Part shown: piece after piece, positions 1 to 4,922 of the stretch
Layout: each line of letters starts with the position of its first letter
How positions within the stretch are numbered: position 1 is the first letter of the stretch
Assembly (NCBI GenBank): GCA_947479185.1
Contig: CANJYY010000049.1
Coordinates: forward strand, 1-11,944
DNA from: Caulobacteraceae bacterium
GTDB lineage: Bacteria; Pseudomonadota; Alphaproteobacteria; Caulobacterales; Caulobacteraceae
Direction of reading: 5' to 3'
DNA length: 11,944 bases
Position numbers and translations under genes: made by a program
The notes under the pieces: generated by a model
What the model was told of the DNA's origin: nothing
The model's database searches: none
Seen by the model: the letters and a program-made list of their open reading frames with translations, nothing else

Positions 1-24
1 GAACTTGGTCATGAACTTCGTCAT
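1..24 (-). CDS. Flp type IVb pilin, copy 1 (only the N-terminal 8 codons in window)
   Basis: The minus-strand ATG at 24-22 opens a frame reading MTKFMTKF before the left edge cuts it. This is identical to the first eight residues of the next pilin copy. A GAGGAG Shine-Dalgarno (complement of 32-37) sits 7 nt before the ATG, the same spacing as in copies 2 and 3. By analogy it encodes a roughly 54-residue Flp prepilin whose leader is removed by a TadV/CpaA-type peptidase before assembly into a Tad pilus. Only the start is visible, so an intact downstream gene cannot be confirmed. Confidence 0.8.
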
Positions 25-127
25 TGCACTTCTCCTCTTGAAAGACCGGCCCCGAAAACCAGTCTGATTGCAAATTCCTTCAGGGCGTGCCGAGTAACGG
101 TATGAACTCGTTGCGCCTTCGAAGGGA

Positions 128-152
128 ACTATGCGCGGAGATCGTGAATCGA
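128..152 (-). promoter_or_regulatory. Conserved 25-bp element upstream of pilin copy 1
   Basis: These 25 bases are identical to 550-574 and begin 104 bp upstream of the pilin start, against 105 bp for the other copy. Surrounding non-coding sequence of the two units is clearly diverged, so the identity suggests constraint. Read on the minus strand it ends in CATAGT, a passable -10-like hexamer, but no convincing -35 lies 17 bp before it. It may be promoter, activator site or leader RNA; the role is inferred. Confidence 0.5.
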
Positions 153-220
153 AGATTGAAGATTCAAAGCAAATGTCGGGTTTACGACATAAAGCTCTGG
201 GTCGGGCCAAGGTTCCAGGC

Positions 221-250
221 AGCAGAAAGGCCGCGGATCGCTCCGCGGCC
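221..250 (-). terminator. Probable rho-independent terminator of pilin copy 2
   Basis: A GC-rich perfect inverted repeat (229-237 with 242-250, GGCCGCGGA / TCCGCGGCC, 4-nt loop) lies about 30 bp past the pilin stop. Minus-strand transcription then reads CCTTTCTGCT, a short and imperfect U tract. The same hairpin follows copy 3. Strong stem but weak tail. Confidence 0.65.
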
Positions 251-280
251 TCCTGTTTTCGGCGGTCTGTCAGACGTGGA

Positions 281-445
281 TTACGTCAGCTTGCCGTTGA
301 TCGTGGTGAAGGCGGTGTTGAGCTTGGTGCCGAGCGTGGTCACGGCGGTGATGATGACCACCGCGATGAGGGCGACGATCAGGCCGTACTCGATGGCCGT
401 GGCGCCCGACTCGTCCTTGGCGAACTTGGTCATGAACTTCGTCAT
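281..445 (-). CDS. Flp/Fap type IVb pilin, copy 2
   Basis: This gene encodes a 54-residue Flp prepilin, the major subunit of Tad (tight adherence) pili used for surface attachment. The basic leader MTKFMTKFAKDESG is followed by ATAIEYGLIVALIAVV: a processing site after Gly14, Glu at mature position 5 followed by Tyr (the Flp Glu-Tyr signature), and one hydrophobic helix that serves as membrane anchor before assembly and as pilus core after it. The short Thr/Asn/Lys tail ends in NGKLT. Length fits the family. GAGGAG lies 7 nt before the ATG at 445. The protein matches copy 3 except for Lys7 (Arg there), inside the leader, so the mature pilins are identical. It likely works with a Tad machine encoded elsewhere. 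The gene may be called pilA or flp; I leave the symbol open because there are three paralogues. Confidence 0.93.
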   Translation of the reverse strand: MTKFMTKFAKDESGATAIEYGLIVALIAVVIITAVTTLGTKLNTAFTTINGKLT

Positions 446-549
446 TGTGCAGCTCCTCGATGTGACCGGCCGCCAGGGCGGGTCGATTGGAATTTGGGTC
501 TCAGGGGCTGGGCGGTAACCTTGGGAAGCTTGCCCGGCCTTCGAGAGAC

Positions 550-574
550 ACTATGCGCGGAGATCGTGAATCGA
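550..574 (-). promoter_or_regulatory. Conserved 25-bp element upstream of pilin copy 2
   Basis: This element is identical over 25 bases to 128-152 and starts 105 bp upstream of the copy 2 start. On the minus strand it is preceded by TTGACT (594-589), a -35-like hexamer that reads TTGCTT in the other copy, but no good -10 stands at 17 bp. Related but imperfect similarity extends on both sides (CTTCGA-type bases on one side, TTGA on the other). Likely the promoter or an activator site; role inferred. Confidence 0.5.
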
Positions 575-642
575 TCATTGATACTCGAAGTCAAATGTAG
601 AAATTTATCGTAATATTTCAATAACTTATGCGGTTACCACCA

Positions 643-673
643 ACAGAAAGGGCCGCGGATTTCTCCGCGGCCC
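643..673 (-). terminator. Probable rho-independent terminator of pilin copy 3
   Basis: A 10-bp perfect stem (650-659 with 664-673, GGGCCGCGGA / TCCGCGGCCC) with a 4-nt loop lies 29 bp past the pilin stop. The minus strand then reads CTTTCTGTTG. It is paralogous to the hairpin at 229-250. It probably separates the transcript of copy 3 from copy 2, so each pilin would need its own promoter, or allows partial read-through. Confidence 0.65.
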
Positions 674-702
674 CCTGTCTTCGACGGTAGAGCTGACGGG
701 TC

Positions 703-867
703 TTAGGTCAGCTTGCCGTTGATGGTCGTGAAGGCGGTGTTGAGCTTGGTGCCGAGGGTCGTCACGGCGGTGATGATGACCACGGCGATGAGGGCGACGA
801 TCAGGCCGTATTCGATAGCCGTGGCGCCGGATTCATCCTTGGCGAAGCGAGTCATGAACTTGGTCAT
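703..867 (-). CDS. Flp/Fap type IVb pilin, copy 3
   Basis: This 54-residue Flp prepilin has leader MTKFMTRFAKDESG, cleavage expected after Gly14, then ATAIEYGLIVALIAVV with Glu at mature position 5 and a single hydrophobic helix. The open frame extends 7 codons upstream to another ATG at 888, but the start at 867 is preferred: AGGAGA (complement of 875-880) is 7 nt upstream and the start aligns with the other two copies. The mature sequence equals that of copy 2; the only change is Arg7 for Lys7 in the leader. This copy is the promoter-proximal one next to the divergent regulatory region and lacks the 25-bp element that precedes the other two copies, so it may be regulated differently. Confidence 0.94.
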   Translation of the reverse strand: MTKFMTRFAKDESGATAIEYGLIVALIAVVIITAVTTLGTKLNTAFTTINGKLT

Positions 868-1161
868 TGCTTGATCTCCTGTCAGCAAGCTGGTGGTTGA
901 GGGATCAAGCCGCTTGGCCTGCTCGCCCCCGAAAACAAGGCCAACCTAAGCCTGCGCGTTTAATGGCCAGTAAACACCAGAATATTCGTTCGAATTTTCT
1001 ATGGTTTACTTGGGTTTACTATTAGCTTTCGTTAACCATGAGCCCGAAAATGCCGCCAGAGTCCTTATAGACTCACGCGCGCGCAGGGCGGCCGTAACTT
1101 CAGCTTTTGTTGACCATTCCGGCGGATTCTGCGGCGTCTCCAGTCAAGGTCCCTTTTCGCC
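868..1161. promoter_or_regulatory. Divergent regulatory region between pilin copy 3 and the pilus-domain gene
   Basis: This 294-bp non-coding stretch is AT-richer than its surroundings and must hold promoters for both directions. Visible elements are: TTAA-N7-TAAAC at 960-975, one base off the CtrA consensus TTAA-N7-TTAAC; AGTAAAC at 969-975 and its inverse GTTTACT at 1004-1010 and 1014-1020, the latter two exactly 10 bp apart; an ATTCG-TT-CGAAT inverted repeat at 984-995; a TTAACCAT CtrA-type half-site at 1032-1039; and TTGACCAT at 1110-1117. CtrA control of pilA is established in Caulobacter crescentus; use of these sites here is inference. No small gene is convincing in it. Confidence 0.5.
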
Positions 1162-1641
1162 ATGCGCCGTCCCCTGGCCCTGCTCGTCGCCCTCACGGTC
1201 ATGACTTCCAGCGGCATGGCCCTGGCCCAGGGCATGCCCGTGCGCATCGACCAGACCTCGCGGATCGCGCTCTCGGCGTCGGCGCGGGACGTGATCGTCG
1301 GCAACCCGGCCGTCGCGGATGTGACGATCATCGACGGCCGAAACATCCTCGTGCTGGGCAAGTCGTACGGCGTGACCAACATCGTCGTGCTCGACGCGCG
1401 CGGTCGCACCATCCTCGACCGCCAGATCATGGTCTCCGCCGCCGACGATGGCCGGATCTCGTTCTTCCGCGGACCGGACGTCTACAACTATTCCTGCTCG
1501 CCGCGGTGTGAACGCACGCCGATGCCGGGCGAGCGCGACTCCGGCTCGGGCGTCTACAGCCAGTGGTCCGGGCCCTACACCACCTATTCCGACCGCGCCG
1601 CCGCGGCCGCGGCCGCCGCCAAGGCGTCCACGCCCCAATAG
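1162..1641 (+). CDS. Secreted stand-alone pilus assembly N-terminal domain protein (CpaC/RcpA N-domain type)
   Basis: The 159-residue protein begins with a signal peptide (MRRPLALLVALTVMTSSGMALA, probable cleavage after Ala22). Residues ~26-92 match the domain found at the front of Tad and type II/III secretion secretins (T2SS-T3SS_pil_N type): VGNPAVADVTIIDGRNILVL, then GKSYGVTNIVVLDARGR. In CpaC this domain precedes the secretin channel; here no secretin follows, and the protein ends in a polar segment with a Cys112-X3-Cys116 pair that could form a disulphide, then an alanine run (146-153). A periplasmic or outer-membrane-associated accessory to the Tad pilus is likely. Only a weak AAGG lies upstream of the ATG at 1162. 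It is the first gene facing away from the pilins, with two pseudopilin genes downstream. Function is inferred from the domain and neighbours. Confidence 0.82.
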   Translation: MRRPLALLVALTVMTSSGMALAQGMPVRIDQTSRIALSASARDVIVGNPAVADVTIIDGRNILVLGKSYGVTNIVVLDARGRTILDRQIMVSAADDGRISFFRGPDVYNYSCSPRCERTPMPGERDSGSGVYSQWSGPYTTYSDRAAAAAAAAKASTPQ

Positions 1642-1680
1642 GTCGCCGCATAAACCGACGGTTAGGGACGGACTGCTAGT

Positions 1681-1702
1681 CTTCGGCCTTCCGAAGGAAA
1701 GG
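1681..1702 (+). promoter_or_regulatory. Small hairpin abutting the ribosome binding site of the first TadE-like gene
   Basis: CTTCGG (1681-1686) and CCGAAG (1691-1696) form a 6-bp stem with a 4-nt loop. It runs directly into AAGGAAAGG (1694-1702), the Shine-Dalgarno for the ATG at 1714. Part of the site is therefore inside the stem, which could temper translation or act as a weak intercistronic structure. It has no U tract, so it is not a terminator. Confidence 0.3.
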
Positions 1703-1713
1703 CGTCCCGGACG

Positions 1714-2259
1714 ATGGCCAAAACGGCCCGCACCGCGAAATCCCTGCTCAGCCGCTTTCGTCGCAGCCGCGACGGGGCGACAGCGGTCGAGTTCGCCATC
1801 GTCGCCACGCCTTTCCTTGCGCTGATCTTCGGCATCCTCGACCTGGGGCTGGTGTTCCTGGTCTCGACCACGCTGGAGAACGCCGTGGACGAGGCCTCGC
1901 GCACCATCCGCACGGGCGAGCTGCAGACGGCCGGCGGCACGGCGGCAACCTTCAAGACGGTCGTCTGTGACGAGATGAGCTGGTTGGGGGCCGGGTGCTC
2001 GTCCGCCGTGCACGTCGATGTCCGGACCTTCCCCAAGTTCTCCGACGTGGCCTTCAATGATCCGACGACCAACGGGGCGTTCGATGACAGCAAGACCGTG
2101 TTCACCCCGGGCGGTTCGGAAGCCATCGTGCTCGTGCGGGTCTACTACGAGTGGTCGTTGATGACGCCGCTGATGAACCCCGGCCTGAAGAACCTGTCGA
2201 ACGGCAAGCGGATGATTTCCGCGACATCGACGTTCCGTACGGAGCCCTACGCGTCATGA
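1714..2259 (+). CDS. TadE-like minor pseudopilin
   Basis: This 181-residue protein has the TadE architecture: a basic N-terminus (MAKTARTAKSLLSRFRRSRDG), then ATAVEFAIVATPFLALIFGILDLGLVFL as a single hydrophobic helix, then a mostly polar extracytoplasmic domain. Gly21 followed by Glu26 (mature position 5) is the prepilin-peptidase processing pattern shared with Flp pilins. Cys85 and Cys95 may pair in the outer domain. TadE/TadF-type pseudopilins are required for Tad pilus assembly in other bacteria. The ribosome site AAGGAAAGG ends 11 nt before the ATG. The stop codon overlaps the start of the next gene (ATGA at 2256-2259), so the two are probably translationally coupled. It could correspond to one of CpaJ/CpaK-type proteins of Caulobacter, but I cannot assign which. 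Confidence 0.88.
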   Translation: MAKTARTAKSLLSRFRRSRDGATAVEFAIVATPFLALIFGILDLGLVFLVSTTLENAVDEASRTIRTGELQTAGGTAATFKTVVCDEMSWLGAGCSSAVHVDVRTFPKFSDVAFNDPTTNGAFDDSKTVFTPGGSEAIVLVRVYYEWSLMTPLMNPGLKNLSNGKRMISATSTFRTEPYAS

Positions 2260-2786
2260 TGCGGTTTCTGCGCAAGCTGCGGCGCGACAGGCGCGGGGTG
2301 TCGGCGGTCGAGTTCGCGCTCATCGCGCCGGCGATGATCGCCAGCTATTTCGGCATGGCCGAGATCTCGCAGGCCCTGCTGGCCGAGCGCAAGGCCGCGC
2401 ACGCAGCCTCGGCCGTGGGCGATCTGGTGGCCCAGTCGTCGTCGGTCAGCAGCGCCGACCTGACCGATATCTTCGGCATCGCCTCGACGATCATGAGCCC
2501 TTACCCGACCGCTTCGCTGAAGATGCGGGTCAGCAGCCTGACCGCCGATGCCGGCGGCACGCCGAAGGTGGACTGGAGCAGTGGCTCGGGCCTGACCGCC
2601 CTGACGGCGGGATCGACCGTGACCGGCATCCCGACCGGCGTCATTGCCGCGGGCCAGAGCGTGGTGATGTCCGAGGTGACCTACACCTACGACTCGGCCG
2701 TTGATGTGGTGATGCCCAACGCCGTCACCTTCACCCGCAAGTTCTATCTGCGGCCGCGCAAGTCGGACAAGGTCGCCAAGACCTAG
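2256..2786 (+). CDS. TadE-like minor pseudopilin (second)
   Basis: Starting at the ATG that overlaps the preceding stop, the product is 176 residues. The frame stays open 35 codons further upstream, but that stretch lies within the previous gene and translates into an acidic non-pilin sequence, so the overlap start is chosen; a second in-frame ATG at 2259 is equally possible. MMRFLRKLRRDRRG is followed by VSAVEFALIAPAMIASYFGM: Gly14 as cleavage site, Glu19 at mature position 5, and a hydrophobic helix. The outer domain is Ser/Thr/Gly-rich with no cysteines and ends in basic residues (RPRKSDKVAKT). It probably forms a pair with the preceding pseudopilin in a Tad system. Its TAG stop is shared, as CTAG, with the stop of the convergent pabC, and no terminator separates them. 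Confidence 0.87.
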   Translation: MMRFLRKLRRDRRGVSAVEFALIAPAMIASYFGMAEISQALLAERKAAHAASAVGDLVAQSSSVSSADLTDIFGIASTIMSPYPTASLKMRVSSLTADAGGTPKVDWSSGSGLTALTAGSTVTGIPTGVIAAGQSVVMSEVTYTYDSAVDVVMPNAVTFTRKFYLRPRKSDKVAKT

Positions 2787-3535
2787 CTGACGTCGGCCAG
2801 CGCCTGCTGCAGTTCGGTCAGCAGCCGGTGGTCGCCCATGCCTGCCCCGTCGATGCGCGAGACCCGGCGGATGCCGATCAGGCTGCTGGTCAGGAAGGCC
2901 GCCTGGGCGGACTCCAGCATCGCCCGCGGCGCCTTGATCTCTTCCACCGCCATCAGGGTCATCACCTGTCGTCGCATGACGCCGTCCAGTACGCCGCAGT
3001 CGCGGTGCGGCGTGAACAGGCGGTTGTCGCGCACCCAGAAGATGTTGGCGGCCGCGGCGCAGGCGACCTCGCCGCGATTGTTGAGCAGCAGCGCCTCGGC
3101 CGGGGCCGCCATGCGCCGGGCCAGCACATTGTCGAGATAGGACAGGGTCTTCAGCCGGGCAGCGGGCGAGCCCTCGTTGCGGCGGACATCGCTGGTCGCC
3201 AGCACGACCGGATCCTCCGGGCGTGGCGACGGGGCGATCGAGGCGAAGATGTGCGGCTCGGGCGAGGCGGGGCGGTCGAGACCGCGTCCGCCCGAGCCGG
3301 CCGTCAGCGTCATGCGGACCGCCGCGCGGCCGGTGGTCAGGCCGGAGTCGTCGAGTGTGTCCTGGCAGAGCGCGCGGGCGTCCTCGGGATCGGGCGCCGG
3401 CAGGCCCAGCGCCATGCAGCCGCGCTGCATCCGCTCGATGTGCGCCTCGAACAGGATCAGCCGGCCGTCCTTCGCCAGAATGGTTTCGAACAGGCCGTCG
3501 CCGAGCAGCAGGCCGCGATCATCGAAGGGCATCAT
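2783..3535 (-). CDS. pabC: Aminodeoxychorismate lyase (class IV aminotransferase fold)
   Basis: This PLP enzyme would cleave 4-amino-4-deoxychorismate to p-aminobenzoate and pyruvate in cytoplasmic folate synthesis. At 250 residues it is close to, but shorter than, E. coli PabC. Class IV fold motifs are visible: DRGLLLGDGLFET at 6-18, the PLP-binding Lys129 in LKTLSYLDNVLARR, NNRGEVACAAAANIFWV (152-168), and FLTSSLIGIRRV near 214-225. The product starts just before DRGLL, so the first strand common in the family is short or missing. ATG at 3535 overlaps the pabB stop (ATGA), suggesting translational coupling; a second ATG at 3532 is possible. A D-amino-acid or branched-chain aminotransferase is the alternative by fold, but linkage to pabB strongly favours PabC. 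Confidence 0.88.
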   Translation of the reverse strand: MMPFDDRGLLLGDGLFETILAKDGRLILFEAHIERMQRGCMALGLPAPDPEDARALCQDTLDDSGLTTGRAAVRMTLTAGSGGRGLDRPASPEPHIFASIAPSPRPEDPVVLATSDVRRNEGSPAARLKTLSYLDNVLARRMAAPAEALLLNNRGEVACAAAANIFWVRDNRLFTPHRDCGVLDGVMRRQVMTLMAVEEIKAPRAMLESAQAAFLTSSLIGIRRVSRIDGAGMGDHRLLTELQQALADVS

Positions 3536-4884
3536 GGGCGGGGTTCTTTCAGGGCGCGCAGCAGGGCCGCGATCTTGGTTTCGGTTTCGAGGCGTTCGGC
3601 GCGCGGATCGCTGTCGGCGACGATGCCGGCCCCGGCGCGGGCTTCATAGCGCCAGCCGTCCGCATCCTCGACCAGGGCGACGGTGCGGATCAGGACGCTG
3701 GAGTCGAAGGCGCCGTCGAATCCCGCCCACAGCAGCGCGCCGCAGTAGGGGCCGCGCGGCGGCTCCAGCCGGGCGATCGATTTCATCGCCTGGACCTTCG
3801 GCGCGCCGGTCACCGAGCCGGGCGGAAAGGCGGCCTCGAGCAGGTCGATCGCCGTCAGGCCCGGCGCCAGCCGGCCGCGCACGGTCGAGACCAGATGGTG
3901 CACGTTGACGAAGCTCTCGACGCGAAACAGCTCCGGCGTGGTCACGGCGCCCGGTGTACAGACGCGCGAGAGGTCGTTGCGCATCAGGTCGACGATCATC
4001 AGGTTCTCGGCCCGGTCCTTGTCGCTGGCCAGCAGTTCGGCCGCCAGTGCCGCGTCTTCCGCGGGCGAGGCCCCGCGCGGGCGGGTGCCCTTGATCGGCC
4101 GGGTCTCGACGGTGAGCTCATCCCCGGCCCCGGCCCCGGCCCCGACCCCGACGCTGACGAACCGCTCCGGCGAGTTGGACACTACCGCCAGCCCGGGCAG
4201 ACGCAGGTAGCCGGCGAACGGAGCGGCGCTCTGCTCGACGAGCCGGGCCAGCAGGTCGAACGGCGTGGCGCCGGGCGTCAGCCGGCCGGCCCAGCGCCGG
4301 GCGATGTTGGCCTGGAAATACTCACCGTCATGGATGCGCGCGATCACGTCGGCGACCGCGGCTTCGTAGGTCCTGGCGGGCGTCGTCTCTTCGGCCTCGG
4401 TCGCCAGCGCCGCCCGCGAGACGGGCCGGACTGGCGCGTCCAGCCATTCGGCGGCGGCGGCGGCATCGGCCGCGTCGACGCCGATGGCCAGCACACGACA
4501 GGTCTGGTGATCGAAGGCCAGCAGCCGGCTGAAGCGGCCGACGGAGAGATCCGGCCAGGCGGCCTGTCGCGCCAGGTTCAGCGGTTCGATCCGGTCGCCC
4601 AGTTCATAGGCGGCAAGCCCTGCCAGCCCGCCCTGGAACGGCGGGCCGTCGGGGTGGCTCGGACGGCGCGGGCCCAGCAGCGTCGTCATGGCCGCGAAAG
4701 GATCGGTCGGGTCGTCGGCCCGCAGGGTCAGCGTCGCGTCGGGGTCCCGCAGCACATAGGACCAGCGCGCCCGCTCGCTCCCGCCGCCCGAGAGGAAGGC
4801 GCAGGTCCACGGATCGTCGGCGAAGGCCGACAGCACCGTCTCCGGGGCCCTCCAGGGCCGTTCCAGGATCGTCGCCGCGCGCAT
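3532..4884 (-). CDS. pabB: Aminodeoxychorismate synthase component I
   Basis: The 450-residue product converts chorismate plus ammonia into aminodeoxychorismate, the first step to p-aminobenzoate. Visible elements are GGLAGLAAYELG (85-96); HDGEYFQANIARR (185-197), start of the chorismate-binding domain; TRPIKGTRPRG (261-271), where Lys265 marks PabB and anthranilate synthase usually has Ala; AENLMIVDLMRNDLSRV (292-308); FPPGSVTGAPKVQAM (353-367); and RAGAGIVADSDP (416-427). A GAGAGAG insertion at ~248-254, made by a GGCCCC repeat, lies just before the PIKGT segment. The ATG at 4884 lacks a clear Shine-Dalgarno (GGAGAG lies 14 nt upstream); the frame runs further into the MFS gene, but the family N-terminus fits 4884. 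No pabA glutaminase gene is in the window. It overlaps pabC by ATGA. Confidence 0.93.
   Translation of the reverse strand: MRAATILERPWRAPETVLSAFADDPWTCAFLSGGGSERARWSYVLRDPDATLTLRADDPTDPFAAMTTLLGPRRPSHPDGPPFQGGLAGLAAYELGDRIEPLNLARQAAWPDLSVGRFSRLLAFDHQTCRVLAIGVDAADAAAAAEWLDAPVRPVSRAALATEAEETTPARTYEAAVADVIARIHDGEYFQANIARRWAGRLTPGATPFDLLARLVEQSAAPFAGYLRLPGLAVVSNSPERFVSVGVGAGAGAGDELTVETRPIKGTRPRGASPAEDAALAAELLASDKDRAENLMIVDLMRNDLSRVCTPGAVTTPELFRVESFVNVHHLVSTVRGRLAPGLTAIDLLEAAFPPGSVTGAPKVQAMKSIARLEPPRGPYCGALLWAGFDGAFDSSVLIRTVALVEDADGWRYEARAGAGIVADSDPRAERLETETKIAALLRALKEPRP
4122..4149 (-). repeat. GGCCCC hexanucleotide repeat with G-quadruplex pattern in pabB
   Basis: Five runs of four C on the plus strand (4122-4125, 4128-4131, 4134-4137, 4140-4143, 4146-4149) are separated by two bases each. 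On the coding strand and mRNA this gives five GGGG runs with 2-nt loops, an ideal intramolecular G-quadruplex pattern. The period is 6 nt, so copy changes keep frame and alter a Gly-Ala stretch. Confidence 0.85.
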
Positions 4885-4922
4885 GGAGGGCCAGATAGCT
4901 CTCCGGCGGGGCGCCGCAAAGG

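Larger units (their letters stand above)
25..445 (-). repeat. Tandem duplication unit (pilin copy 2, terminator, upstream region of copy 1)
   Basis: This unit of 421 bp, measured from pilin start to pilin start, is paralogous to the next unit at 446-867 (422 bp). Landmarks recur at an almost constant offset of about 422: pilin start (445 and 867), pilin stop (281 and 703), terminator hairpin (229-250 and 650-673) and the 25-bp core (128-152 and 550-574). The coding part is nearly unchanged, while the non-coding part has diverged outside the core and hairpin. The arrangement indicates tandem gene duplication including regulatory DNA. Confidence 0.75.
446..867 (-). repeat. Tandem duplication unit (pilin copy 3, terminator, upstream region of copy 2)
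   Basis: This is the second copy of the roughly 421-bp unit, with pilin, GC hairpin and conserved upstream core in the same order and spacing as in 25-445. It differs by an AT-rich stretch near 597-640, between the hairpin and the core, where the first copy is GC-richer. Upstream of this unit (868 onward) the 25-bp core does not recur, so copy 3 has unrelated upstream DNA and probably marks the edge of the amplified block. Confidence 0.7.

Noticed and set aside
229..250. Paired GC-rich hairpins considered as repeated mobile or REP-type elements
   Set aside because: Both copies sit at the same distance after pilin stops and are explained as terminators copied along with the tandem gene duplication.
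87..613. Two plus-strand frames of 143 and 160 residues across the pilin units
   Set aside because: They run antisense through pilin copy 2 and its flanks, have low-complexity composition and no ribosome site that stands out.
2151..2255. 35-codon upstream extension of the second TadE-like gene
   Set aside because: It lies inside the first TadE-like gene and encodes an acidic segment before the prepilin leader, which would place the processing site far from the N-terminus; the ATGA overlap start is better.
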